A stretch of DNA of 64,000 nt from Nitrosospira multiformis (lineage in GTDB: Bacteria > Pseudomonadota > Gammaproteobacteria > Burkholderiales > Nitrosomonadaceae): contig JAFKJB010000013.1 in the NCBI GenBank assembly GCA_017306155.1, positions 53,159 to 117,158 of the forward strand, given 5' to 3'. The notes below the pieces were generated by a model. It was not told where the DNA came from and ran no database searches. It saw only the letters and a list, made by a program, of their open reading frames with translations. Shown one piece after another: positions 53,388 to 61,606 of the stretch. A program made the position numbers and the translations under genes. Numbering within the stretch: the stretch's first letter is position 1; each line of letters starts with the position of its first letter.

Positions 53388-53954
53388 ATGACTCTTAGAC
53401 TTCACACCATTATCTGCAGTACCCGGCCCGGCCGGGTGGGACCATCCGTTGCCAGATGGTTTCATGAATTTGCCGTACAGCACGGAAAATTTGAGGCGGT
53501 GCTGGTCGATCTGGAGGAATTCAATCTGCCGGTATATGATGAGCCCGAGCATCCAGTTCGTCAGCACTACCAGCATGAGCATACGAAGAAGTGGGCGGCG
53601 AGTGTCGATGCGGCGGATGCCTATGTATTTGTGACGCCGGAATATAATTTCGGGCCCCCGCCCTCTCTCCTGAATGCGCTCAATTATGTTTACAAGGAAT
53701 GGAATTATAAGCCTGCTGCACTGGTAAGCTATGGTGGAGTATCAGGTGGCATGCGGGCAGCACTGGTTGAAAAACTTACTCTTACGACACTGAAAGTGAT
53801 GCCCATGATGGAGGCGGTTGCGATCCAGAATGTGTCGGCACATCTGGATGATGTCGAAAATTTCATTCCGGACGACTACCATATGAGTTCGGGCGCATCC
53901 TTGCTCAACGAACTCCATAAATGGGCAGTGGCATTGAAGACGATGCGACAATGA
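53388..53954 (+). CDS. NADPH-dependent FMN reductase-like flavodoxin-fold protein
   Basis: Small flavoprotein of about 188 residues. The opening LHTIICSTRPGRVGPSVARWF is the FMN-phosphate-binding loop, and VFVTPEYNFGPPPSLLNALNYVYKEW with YGGVSGGMRA follow the NAD(P)H-quinone/FMN reductase pattern. It would reduce flavins or quinones with NAD(P)H. I chose the ATG at 53388, preceded by GAAAGGAAAA; the upstream part of the frame overlaps the ALDH gene and has no fold. Spacing of 50 bases from the ALDH stop suggests one transcript. Quinone-like intermediates of aromatic oxidation are possible substrates. Confidence 0.9.
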   Translation: MTLRLHTIICSTRPGRVGPSVARWFHEFAVQHGKFEAVLVDLEEFNLPVYDEPEHPVRQHYQHEHTKKWAASVDAADAYVFVTPEYNFGPPPSLLNALNYVYKEWNYKPAALVSYGGVSGGMRAALVEKLTLTTLKVMPMMEAVAIQNVSAHLDDVENFIPDDYHMSSGASLLNELHKWAVALKTMRQ

Positions 53955-53999
53955 ACTTTAATCCTGTTTATCGTAGTCAACTTCATTATCGCTCTTGAA

Positions 54000-54401
54000 A
54001 TGCCCAGGATCGACGCATTGCTCTCGTTATCCCGTGAACACCATACCTCACTGGTAGTGGCGCGGGAGGCGCGACGTGCAGCCAGTACCGGCGACCCAGC
54101 CGCATTATCCGCAGCTGTCAAGCGTATCGAGAGCCATTGGGCTACGCTTCTGGTCCGGCATTTCGAGGTGGAGGAACGGCTGCTGGAAACCGTGGAGAGC
54201 GTGCTCGGTGCAGAAGTGGCAGCACGAATTCGTGCGGAACACGAAGAATTACGGGAATTGGGTTGCAATAGCTGCGAGCTTGACCCAAGGGAGCGGTTGC
54301 GCCGATTCAGCGACCTTCTCGGTTCGCACGTACGTTATGAGGAACGAATCGTTTTTCCACAGCTGCAATCACATCCGGGCATTATCAATGCGGGTGTATA
54401 G
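54000..54401 (+). CDS. Hemerythrin-domain protein
   Basis: All-helical protein of 133 residues with the hemerythrin-type metal ligands: SREHHTSLV, SHWATLLVRHFEVEERLLE (H and E), RAEHEELRE and HVRYEERIVFP. It would bind a di-iron centre reversibly holding oxygen or sensing nitric oxide or oxygen. It lies 45 bases after the FMN reductase gene and shortly before the FmdE-like gene on the same strand, so all three may be co-transcribed. No partner domain is fused. The physiological role here is unknown; oxygen or NO handling during aromatic or nitrogen metabolism is speculation. Confidence 0.85.
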   Translation: MPRIDALLSLSREHHTSLVVAREARRAASTGDPAALSAAVKRIESHWATLLVRHFEVEERLLETVESVLGAEVAARIRAEHEELRELGCNSCELDPRERLRRFSDLLGSHVRYEERIVFPQLQSHPGIINAGV

Positions 54402-54461
54402 CTTGCGCAACCGCTCAAGCTTTTCATAAAACCTGTTAACCGGTTAGGAGAAAGGAGACGC

Positions 54462-55073
54462 ATGAATTTTCCGGATTTCTATGAAAAAGCGCCTGTTATA
54501 CGCACTCGCGACCCGTTTGCCGCCATGCTGGGTGCCGCTCGTAATGGCATGCTGGAATACTGTTATGTGGATGCCGTGCGCCTTGCCGGACATTCCTGTC
54601 CTACGGTCGCAGGTGCGTTTCTGGTCGGGCGGGCAGCATTGGCTGCTCTGTATCCTGATGAGCCTGCTGAGCGCGGCAATATTGCCGTGCACATGCCGGC
54701 GCCTGAGCACGAGGGTGTGACGGGCGTCATGGCACAGGTGCTGACCTTACTTACAGGAGCTGCTTCCGGCAACGGTTTTCAGGGTATTCGGGGACAGTTC
54801 AGGCGTAAGGGTTTGCTCACTTTCGCGGAGCAACGGGAAGGAGAGGCGATTACCTTTAGACGTCTCGATACAGGCGCAGGTATAGCAGTCTATCTCAACG
54901 TTTCGCCAGTACCGCCAGATCCCGCTCAGGGAGAGCGGTTGGCGGCCATTATGGAGGGTCATGCCACCGACTTGCAGCGAGCGGCATTTGCACAGGCATG
55001 GCAGGAACGTGTACGCCGCCTGCTATTGGAGTTTGCGGATGATCCCGATGTGATAAGAGTGAGGCCTGTATAA
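54462..55073 (+). CDS. FmdE-like protein (formylmethanofuran dehydrogenase subunit E family)
   Basis: A 203-aa soluble protein with the family motif RLAGHSCPTVAGAFLVGRAAL near residue 50. FmdE-type proteins in methanogens bind zinc and associate with molybdenum/tungsten formylmethanofuran dehydrogenase. Many bacterial relatives have no methanogenic role and are unannotated. Only part of the cysteine set is present here (C34, C46), so metal binding is unsure. The ATG follows AGGAGAAAGGAG. It ends the presumed aromatic-island operon; nothing further on this strand follows until the phage region. Confidence 0.75.
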   Translation: MNFPDFYEKAPVIRTRDPFAAMLGAARNGMLEYCYVDAVRLAGHSCPTVAGAFLVGRAALAALYPDEPAERGNIAVHMPAPEHEGVTGVMAQVLTLLTGAASGNGFQGIRGQFRRKGLLTFAEQREGEAITFRRLDTGAGIAVYLNVSPVPPDPAQGERLAAIMEGHATDLQRAAFAQAWQERVRRLLLEFADDPDVIRVRPV

Positions 55074-55237
55074 CAGTCTTGCAATAGCATTTGGCACTCC
55101 ACTCCAGACAACAGAGGGAATGAATGTTGTGTGACCTGCAAACTGGCGCAGCCTGACAGGGCAATCAGGACGGCAAGGCATGCGACATACCAGGTTTCGG
55201 ATTTTTTCTTCTTCCAAAGGCCTTCATGCCGATAGGA

Positions 55238-55909
55238 TCATCGAGGTCCCTCTTGTTGTTGCGTAGTTGGTGTTTTACCAGGAGGCAAAATTGTGCTGTG
55301 GCTTTTCTGCGGTGGAAGCTCGCCATTTATTGTGTAGATGGGGCAGGGTCCTGGATGCTCCGCTATTGAGGGGGATCGCGTTGAAGTGATCTTGATTACT
55401 CGTTGAGTACCTGTTCCTGCCGCTGTTTCCGCAACTGCGCCTCTGTTCAGATTTGGGGGGTTGCAGATGATATAGCCGTTGAATCTGTGAAGAGGTGTCC
55501 CGGGCGGCATGTAGCTGCCGGGGTATTGAAAGCCGGATGCCGTATCAGTATAAGGCTGCGTGGGCAGCACAATGACTGGCCGGCCAAATGAATGCGCATT
55601 GAGCAGGGGGCCATCATGAGCTTGCGCGGATACACCAGCCTGATTTACGAGTGTTGGGGAATAAAAGGACGGGAAAGAAGAACTGCCAAGGGCACTTGGC
55701 GTCAATTCCGCTGGGGGTCTGGCTATCAAAACAGTGCCTTCTGGGACATCCATCTTCCCTGACTCCAACTCTTGTGCTGTTGCACCATTTGAATATGGCA
55801 GACCAAATATAAGAAGCGTTACGAGCTTTTTTATCACAGAATTTCGCTTAAAAGTATGGATAAGGCTTGGGAAGCAGGAGATAGGATGATATTTAGTGGA
55901 TGATCCCAC
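55238..55909 (-). CDS. Exported proline-rich hypothetical protein, 223 aa
   Basis: A hydrophobic segment at about residues 27-45 (KLVTLLIFGLPYSNGATAQ) is a probable signal peptide. The mature part is rich in Pro, Ser and Thr with no known domain and no membrane anchor. The annotated start (GTG at 55909) or the GTG at about 55837, just before the signal peptide, could be used; the shorter one is more typical. It lies between the aromatic island and the phage late promoter, and no other gene shares its strand nearby. The function is unknown. Confidence 0.6.
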   Translation of the reverse strand: MGSSTKYHPISCFPSLIHTFKRNSVIKKLVTLLIFGLPYSNGATAQELESGKMDVPEGTVLIARPPAELTPSALGSSSFPSFYSPTLVNQAGVSAQAHDGPLLNAHSFGRPVIVLPTQPYTDTASGFQYPGSYMPPGTPLHRFNGYIICNPPNLNRGAVAETAAGTGTQRVIKITSTRSPSIAEHPGPCPIYTINGELPPQKSHSTILPPGKTPTTQQQEGPR

Positions 55910-56017
55910 GACCTTTAATTTATACCACTGGCGGGAGAAAAATCAATCTTGTTGTGGTTGGATAATTCAGTGAAAAAATCCTTTTCCCTTAAGGTCAAGT
56001 TAGTGGCAACAAATAGC

Positions 56018-56045
56018 TTGACAATAGACGGTAACGGTGTATAAT
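56018..56045 (+). promoter_or_regulatory. Perfect sigma-70 promoter of the phage late operon (PR-prime-like)
   Basis: TTGACA (56018-56023), 16-base spacer, TATAAT (56040-56045): a full consensus promoter on the plus strand. Transcription would start near 56052. It is followed by about 65 bases of leader and then terminators, with the lysis and packaging genes beyond. Confidence 0.8.
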
Positions 56046-56051
56046 TCGCCT

Positions 56052-56137
56052 CCATATTGTGGATTGTCGTGCGCAATCACAAAACTAAAAACTCCGCTGT
56101 AGCAGTTGTACATCTACCCGTCTCGTGCGGGTTTTTT
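56052..56137 (+). ncRNA. Predicted short leader RNA ended by terminator
   Basis: From the predicted start near 56052 to the T-run at 56132-56137, about 85 nt with no convincing ORF. It resembles the 6S-type leader made from lambda PR-prime before Q-dependent antitermination. Existence as a stable RNA is inferred only from promoter and terminator. Confidence 0.5.
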
Positions 56138-56164
56138 ATTGCCCGCTTTTTAAGCGGGGTTTTT
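56116..56164 (+). terminator. Two tandem rho-independent terminators
   Basis: First stem ACCCG (56116-56120)/CGGGT (56128-56132), then T-run 56132-56137. Second stem CCCGCTT (56142-56148)/AAGCGGG (56152-56158), then T-run 56160-56164. Being only five bases apart they act as one strong block. Confidence 0.8.
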
Positions 56165-56327
56165 ATTATCTGCCGAAGCTTGATGCTCATGCATAGTGTC
56201 AAATAAGAAAGTCAAAGCGCACCATTGTTGAGCGTGACCTGGATTCGGGGTCGAGCCCAGATGACGGGATTCATAATTTTTCTGGCCGTGTCGATAAGCT
56301 CTCATCCAAGTATTTGCAGTAACAGCC

Positions 56328-56351
56328 AACCCGCCTCGAGCGGGTTTTTTT
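56328..56351 (+). terminator. Third rho-independent terminator before the spanin genes
   Basis: AACCCGC (56328-56334) and GCGGGTT (56340-56346) pair around a 5-base loop, with seven T residues at 56345-56351. It lies 50 bases before the start of the spanin gene. The frame that runs across it from 56225 cannot be the gene start. Confidence 0.8.
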
Positions 56352-56403
56352 ATGTCCGCTTCTCGTGGATTTTTCGAGGCAATAATACAAATGTTTACCA
56401 GAA

Positions 56404-56839
56404 AATGATTACGGCAATCAAATCAATGCTTGATGCAATCAAACCAGCAATTGAGGCAATCAGGCCAAGGGTTACGGTAATCCTGGTTGCTATTTTTGCA
56501 GCGCTTGCGTTTACCAGTGGATACCTTGTCCGTGATTGGCGAGCTGAAGCGCAGATGCAGCGCTTGAGTTCGCAGAATGCAGTATTGTCGGCGTCAAACG
56601 AAAAGTGTGCATTGGATATCCGGTCGGTGAAGACAGCGATGAGTACGTTGACAGAAATGGCGACTGAGAGAGAGAAAAGTGCAGCCGAAGCAATGCGTCA
56701 TGCGGCTGCTGCTGCGGCAAAGCATACGAGCCAGGCAAAGAAAATACGCGCCTTTCCACCGGTAGCGCCCGAGCATCAGTACGAGGCAATCACGAGAGAG
56801 CAAATAGAGTATGTGCAGAGCCGCCATCAGAATGATTAG
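56404..56839 (+). CDS. i-spanin (Rz-like) inner-membrane lysis protein
   Basis: From the ATG at 56404 the protein (about 144 residues) has a short amphipathic start, one membrane segment (VTVILVAIFAALAFTSGYLV) and a long charged, heptad-rich periplasmic helix (QMQRLSSQNAVLSASNEKC to REKSAAEAMRHAAAAAAKH). This is the Rz architecture: it spans from the inner membrane and, with the o-spanin, disrupts the outer membrane at the end of lysis. The upstream frame crosses a strong terminator and is rejected. The second spanin gene overlaps its 3-prime end (ATG at 56832 within the last codons), a hallmark of Rz/Rz1. Confidence 0.8.
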
Positions 56840-57170
56840 ATCCAACCCTGTGTATTCCCGTAGCACCTCCTCGCGATTCAATCGCCGCCTGCCAGCCCAC
56901 CTGGCGCTGGTTTTTGCGACCTTATTGACCGGTTGTGCAGGGAAGCCGGTGATTCAGACTCAGGTAATCGAGAAACCTGTTGCTGTCCCTTGTCTCGTTG
57001 ACACTCCGTCCGAGTGCAAGTCGGCTTATGCGATTGATCGCGTATCAATCAAGGACGACCCTCTGACGATCAATAGAGCGTTGCGTACAGAAATAGAAGA
57101 AAGATCGGCCTGTGAGGTCAAATTACTTGCCGCATTGAGAGGATGCAAGAAGGGTATGAGGAGCATGTAA
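56832..57170 (+). CDS. o-spanin (Rz1-like) lipoprotein
   Basis: A 112-aa protein whose signal peptide ends in the lipobox LLTGCAG, so it is attached to the outer membrane. The mature part is short, with several prolines (KPVIQTQVIEKPVAVPC), like Rz1 proteins. It begins within the end of the i-spanin gene (ATGA-type overlap). The pair completes the last lysis step. The alternative ATG at 56811 adds seven residues and is less likely. No endolysin or holin gene is seen upstream, so the lysis cassette is incomplete in the window. Confidence 0.75.
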   Translation: MIRSNPVYSRSTSSRFNRRLPAHLALVFATLLTGCAGKPVIQTQVIEKPVAVPCLVDTPSECKSAYAIDRVSIKDDPLTINRALRTEIEERSACEVKLLAALRGCKKGMRSM

Positions 57171-57182
57171 AAGGAAAGGGAA

Positions 57183-57770
57183 ATGGAAAGGAAAATAGAA
57201 AGGGAGGCGCTGATAAAGCCGGACATGTGGAAACTTGGGGGTGAAGTATCCAGCGAGGAAGCAGAAAAGGGTGCAGTAAGCGTAGAGCCTGCGAGTCTAA
57301 AAAAGAGCAGTCGCGCCATAAAGAGGCGTGAGGTACTTGATGCGATCTTTGCAGGTATTTCACTTGGAAAATCGGCTCGTGCAATGTGCGTGGAGGTCGG
57401 TATCAGTCAGAGAGTTTTATGGAGCTGGCTGGCAAGTGACGAAGAACTTATGCGCCAATATCAACGCGCCAAGGAGCTTTGCGTGGATGCCTATGCGGAG
57501 GAAATCATCGAAATTTCGGATGAGGGATCAAGAGATACGTATGTCGATAAGAAGGGACGGGAGGTCATAAACCGGGAGGTTATTGCGCGCGCGCAATTGC
57601 GCATCGATGCACGCAAGTGGTATGCCGCCCGACTGGCTCCAAGGAAATATGGCGACAAATTACCTGTTACACACGGAAGCGGCGATGCCAAAAAATCCGT
57701 GGTGCATAACATCGCAATAGCTTTTGTCGCTCCGGAAGATAGAGGCAATGAGCCAAATGTATCGTCTTGA
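57183..57770 (+). CDS. Phage terminase small subunit (TerS)
   Basis: DNA-recognition subunit of the packaging motor. Residues about 48-110 form a helix-turn-helix with the typical KRREVLDAIFAGISLGKSARAMCVEVGISQRVLWSWLASDEELMRQYQRA sequence, followed by the oligomerisation region (RAQLRIDARKWYAARLAPRKYGDK). TerS binds the pac or cos site and recruits TerL. Length of 195 aa is typical. The last codons overlap the start region of terL. The N-terminal 35 residues are charged and likely flexible. It belongs to the late operon behind the three terminators. Confidence 0.88.
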   Translation: MERKIEREALIKPDMWKLGGEVSSEEAEKGAVSVEPASLKKSSRAIKRREVLDAIFAGISLGKSARAMCVEVGISQRVLWSWLASDEELMRQYQRAKELCVDAYAEEIIEISDEGSRDTYVDKKGREVINREVIARAQLRIDARKWYAARLAPRKYGDKLPVTHGSGDAKKSVVHNIAIAFVAPEDRGNEPNVSS

Positions 57771-57787
57771 ATGGCGGCTCGAGTGCT

Positions 57788-59041
57788 ATGGCTCCCCATA
57801 GAGCTGAATTTCCGTCAAAGCTCAGATTTCTGTTTGAACCGGCACGCTACAAGATCTTATACGGGGGAAGAGGAGGTGCAAAAAGTTGGGGTGTTGGCAG
57901 GGCATTATTGATTCAGGCGGCTGCAACCCCATTGCGCATCTTGTGTGCGAGAGAATTTCAGAATTCTATCGTCGAATCTGTGCATCATTTATTGAAAGCT
58001 CAGATAGAGGCTATCGGTTTAAGCTCATTTTACGAAGTGCAAAACAGCGTTATCCGTGGAGTAAATGGTTCCGAGTTCATCTTTGCCGGTCTGCGTAGCA
58101 ACGTAACCAGGATCAAGTCGTTCGAGGGTGTGGACAGGGTTTGGGTGGAAGAAGCACAGACAGTGAGCAAGACAAGTTGGGATACGCTTATTCCGACTAT
58201 TCGTAAAGAGGGGTCGGAAATCTGGGTGACTTACAACCCTGAGCTCAATACCGATGAGACTCATCGGCGGTTTGTAGTCACTCCCCCTGTTGGCGCTATC
58301 GTAGTAAAAATCAATTGGAATGATAATCCATGGTTCCCCGAGACCCTGAGACGGGAAAAAGATGAACTGAAAGCGCGTGATCCAGATGCTTATCAGAACG
58401 TATGGGAAGGGAATTGTAGGGTAACGTTGGAGGGAGCGGTTTATGCAAAGGAGCTTCGATTGGCGCAGGAAGAAGGAAGGATACGAAGCGTGCCATATGA
58501 TGAGACAAAGCCGGTACACACCTTCTTTGATCTCGGCTGGGCCGACAATACCAGCATCTGGTTTGCACAGACCGTTGGCAGCGAACTCAGGCTGATTGAT
58601 TACTACAGCAATAGCCAGATGCCAATTCAGCATTATATCGGAGTGCTGCAAAACAAAGGGTATATGTATGGTGCAGACTGGTTACCACACGATGCCAGGG
58701 CCCGGACGCTGGCAACCGGACGTAGCGTGGAGGAAATTATGCTTGCAGCGGGGCGAAAAGTAAGAATCGTACCAAATCTCTCCATTCATGACGGGATCAA
58801 CGCGGCGAGAACTGTCTTTCCACGTTGCTATTTTGATGAGCTGGATTGTGCAGAAGGCCTGCAGAGCCTGCGGCATTATCGATTTGATGTCGATCCCGAT
58901 TCCGGTCAATTCAGCGCAAGACCCTTACATGATTATCACAGTCATGCAGCCGATGCCTTTCGCTACTTTGCTGTGGCAATCGAGGAAGATAAACCGGCTG
59001 TGAGTGCACGAGGCATTAATATGAAAGGTTGGCGGGCATGA
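57788..59041 (+). CDS. Phage terminase large subunit (PBSX/Terminase_3 type)
   Basis: ATPase and nuclease of the packaging motor. The N-terminal ATPase has the Walker A-like KILYGGRGGAKSWGVGRALL near residue 32 and Walker B VDRVWVEEAQ near residue 115. The C-terminal RNase H-like nuclease has TFFDLGWADNTSIWF and ends with the acidic residues in HDYHSHAADAFRYFA. Length of about 418 aa is complete. The ATG at 57788 is preferred; a TTG at 57767 inside the terS stop (TTGA overlap) would add seven residues. It cuts concatemeric phage DNA and pumps it into the prohead through the portal. Confidence 0.93.
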   Translation: MAPHRAEFPSKLRFLFEPARYKILYGGRGGAKSWGVGRALLIQAAATPLRILCAREFQNSIVESVHHLLKAQIEAIGLSSFYEVQNSVIRGVNGSEFIFAGLRSNVTRIKSFEGVDRVWVEEAQTVSKTSWDTLIPTIRKEGSEIWVTYNPELNTDETHRRFVVTPPVGAIVVKINWNDNPWFPETLRREKDELKARDPDAYQNVWEGNCRVTLEGAVYAKELRLAQEEGRIRSVPYDETKPVHTFFDLGWADNTSIWFAQTVGSELRLIDYYSNSQMPIQHYIGVLQNKGYMYGADWLPHDARARTLATGRSVEEIMLAAGRKVRIVPNLSIHDGINAARTVFPRCYFDELDCAEGLQSLRHYRFDVDPDSGQFSARPLHDYHSHAADAFRYFAVAIEEDKPAVSARGINMKGWRA

Positions 59042-61017
59042 CTGAGGCAGGTGTTACGGCAGATATTTCGATTGAGGCCTACGACAAAATATGCAGCGAG
59101 ATTCGGGATCAACCGAAGTGGCGAGCAGACTCGGATACGGATTGTGACTATTACGACGGCGCGCAAACCAGCGCAGAGGTGATCGAGCGGTTGAAGATGG
59201 CAGGCATCCCCCCTCAGGACTCTAATCTGATCAAACCGACGATCAATGCAGTACTGGGATTGGAAGCGCGCAGCCGAACGGATTACAGGGTAACCGCGGA
59301 TGATGAGAGTCAGGGAGAGATTGCGGAAGGTCTTTCCGCAAAGATCAAGGAGGCCGAGACCGAGTCACGCGCAGACCGGGCCATGTCAGACGCATATTCC
59401 GGCATGATTCGCGCGGGTATCGGGTGGGTGGAAATATCCCGGGAATTTGATGCGCTCAAATATCCCTATCGTGTCCGCGAGGTGCATCGTAACGAAATTT
59501 ACTGGGACTGGAGTTCAAGAGAGCCGGATCTGTCCGATGCTCGATATTTGCGACGAGATAAGTGGATAGATCGGCTTCAGGCCGCACTTATATTTCCGGA
59601 CCGGGCGGAAATCATTGCAAATAGCTGGAAGGGGTGGAACGGCACCGATGTATATGAGGGTTATGACAGCGGCCTGGCAAGAGCCTATGAAATCGAACAG
59701 ACATGGAGTCGCAACCAGGAAGATTACCTGAACCAAAACTCGGGTATGGTCAGGCTTTCCGAATTATGGTATCGGCATTTTGAGGATGCATATGTCTTAG
59801 TATTGCCTGATGGGAAGGTAATCGAATATAGCGAGGATAATCCATATCATCAGGCAGCGGTTGCCCAGGGTCTTGTGCAGGTCCAGAAGTCGGTTCTCAC
59901 CAGAATGCGGGTTTCAATTTGGCTGGGGCCGCATAAACTCATGGATGTTCCGAGTCCATTACCTCATTCAGATTTTCCATATGTTCCATTCTGGTGCTTT
60001 CGCAAGGACAGGAGTCGAGCTCCCTATGGATTGATTCGTGACATGCGGGGACCCCAGGATCAGATAATCGATCTGGATATTCTTCTCTACGAAGTCCTCA
60101 ATTCTGTAAAAGTCGAAGTGGACAATGATGCGCTCGATCTCAGCCAGAATTCTTATCAGGAGGTTGCCAATAATATAAGCAGTCTGCGCTCGATGACCAT
60201 CCTCAACTCTCAGCGAAGGAATGCCAGCGGTTTCAGAGTGATGCGTGAGCATCAGCTTGCCGCCCAGGTGTTTCAGCTTGTGCAGGAACGCAAACGCAGA
60301 ATCGAAGAAGTGGGGGGGATCTACCGCACTATGCTGGGAGCACATACCTCAGCAAGCAGCGGGGTGGCGATCAATAGTCTGGTGGAACAGGGCTCGACCG
60401 TGTTGGCGGAGCCCAATGATAATTTTCGCCATGCTCGCCGGCTTGTTGGCCAGCAACTTCTTGCGCTGATCAAGGAGGACATGATTGGAAGACCAGCGCA
60501 AATTACAGTTCAGCAAGGTAATAAACCCAAGGTGGTTTATTTCAATCGCCAGCTGGATGATGGGTTGGTACACAACGATATTGCTTCTGCAATGGTCAAG
60601 GTTGTGCTTGAGGATATTCCCGCTACTCCCACATTCCGGGCGCAGCAGTTGCAAGCCATGTCGCAAATCGTACAAGCCGCGCCCCCTCAGTTCCAGGCTG
60701 TGCTTTATCCGGTAATGCTCGAGCTGTCCAATGTTCCAAACCGGCATGAACTGGCCTATCAGTTAAGGCAGGTGGCTGGCATCCGCGATAATCCACAATT
60801 GCAGGCCATGCGGCAGATGATACAAGAGGCGCAAGAGCAGATTGGTGAGTTGCAGCAGAGATTGAGAGAAGCTGAGCAGCAGCTTAAGGACAAATCATGC
60901 GAACTTGATTTGGAAGAGCGTATGCAGGCGCACAAAGAGGACATGGATGACGCAAAACTCCGTCTGGGGGCGGAGAGGATTGCTGATTGTCATATAGGTA
61001 ACGCATTATCCGCATAA
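59038..61017 (+). CDS. Phage portal protein (P22-like)
   Basis: Dodecameric vertex protein through which DNA enters the head. It shows SRTDYRVTADDESQGEIAEGLSAKIKEAE and RVREVHRNEIYWDWSSREPDLSDARYLRRDKWID (P22-like portal family), a long helical C-terminal part with heptads (EAQEQIGELQQRLREAEQQL) and a tail with HKEDMDDAKL. The start is ATG at 59038 overlapping the terL stop as ATGA. About 659 residues, near P22 gp1 (725). The very C-terminus (ADCHIGNALSA) looks unlike a normal portal end, so truncation by a deletion is possible. The next gene is not scaffold or coat. Confidence 0.9.
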   Translation: MTEAGVTADISIEAYDKICSEIRDQPKWRADSDTDCDYYDGAQTSAEVIERLKMAGIPPQDSNLIKPTINAVLGLEARSRTDYRVTADDESQGEIAEGLSAKIKEAETESRADRAMSDAYSGMIRAGIGWVEISREFDALKYPYRVREVHRNEIYWDWSSREPDLSDARYLRRDKWIDRLQAALIFPDRAEIIANSWKGWNGTDVYEGYDSGLARAYEIEQTWSRNQEDYLNQNSGMVRLSELWYRHFEDAYVLVLPDGKVIEYSEDNPYHQAAVAQGLVQVQKSVLTRMRVSIWLGPHKLMDVPSPLPHSDFPYVPFWCFRKDRSRAPYGLIRDMRGPQDQIIDLDILLYEVLNSVKVEVDNDALDLSQNSYQEVANNISSLRSMTILNSQRRNASGFRVMREHQLAAQVFQLVQERKRRIEEVGGIYRTMLGAHTSASSGVAINSLVEQGSTVLAEPNDNFRHARRLVGQQLLALIKEDMIGRPAQITVQQGNKPKVVYFNRQLDDGLVHNDIASAMVKVVLEDIPATPTFRAQQLQAMSQIVQAAPPQFQAVLYPVMLELSNVPNRHELAYQLRQVAGIRDNPQLQAMRQMIQEAQEQIGELQQRLREAEQQLKDKSCELDLEERMQAHKEDMDDAKLRLGAERIADCHIGNALSA

Positions 61018-61030
61018 AAGGAGTAACAAA

Positions 61031-61606
61031 ATGATTCGGTTTCTGAATGACGAAACTGTGGCGGGATACAGATACGGTAAGGGTGCAATTTCCAGGTTTG
61101 ATGATGTGACTGAAGCGATTTTGATTGCTCAAGGTGATGCTGAAGATTATCCAGCAGTTACCAAGCCGGTAGAGGTGTTGTCGAGTTCGGCCGTGGCTGC
61201 CTCATGCGCGTTGACGGCGACGGATGAAGTTCTGGGATCGTTCACGGTTCATGCAGGAATCATAGGCGTCAACAGCATCATTCAGATCGAGCCACTTTGG
61301 ACGTTTACCGACAGCGCGAATAGCAAGATTCTAAAAGTCAAGGTTGACAACGTGACAGTTTACAGTGCCGCGCGCACTACGTCTGTCAAAGAAGCGCCGT
61401 TGATCGTCCTGGCAAACCGTAATTCCCTGGTATCGCAGATACAGCCCTTGGACAACATGTATGTTACGGCTGGATCGAGCGCTCCGGCTACTTATATGAT
61501 CAATTTTGCAAACAATGTCACAATCGATATTACCGGCCAAAGAGCAAGCAACGGTGATACGCTTAAACTCGAATACTATCGAGTGCTGCATTTCGTGGGG
61601 GATTAA
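61031..61606 (+). CDS. Phage structural/tail-adaptor-type protein with shared N-terminal module
   Basis: A 191-aa protein with no named family recognised. The first about 32 residues, MIRFLNDETVAGYRYGKGAI, closely resemble the start of the gene at 63671. The remainder is beta-rich (VEVLSSSAVAASCALTATD, IIQIEPLWTFTD, NNVTIDITG), as in decoration or tail-fibre domains. A GGAG site precedes the ATG. It takes the place after the portal where scaffold and coat genes usually lie. It could be a head-decoration or tail protein; the shared N-terminus suggests attachment of variable domains to a common base. Confidence 0.6.
   Translation: MIRFLNDETVAGYRYGKGAISRFDDVTEAILIAQGDAEDYPAVTKPVEVLSSSAVAASCALTATDEVLGSFTVHAGIIGVNSIIQIEPLWTFTDSANSKILKVKVDNVTVYSAARTTSVKEAPLIVLANRNSLVSQIQPLDNMYVTAGSSAPATYMINFANNVTIDITGQRASNGDTLKLEYYRVLHFVGD

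Noticed and set aside
56221-56280. Sequence GATTCGGGGTCGAGCCC looking like a tRNA T-arm (possible phage attachment site)
   Set aside because: No acceptor stem, anticodon arm or CCA end could be found around it.
56225-56403. Longer start for the i-spanin gene
   Set aside because: The frame passes over a strong terminator and lacks membrane-anchor character before 56404.
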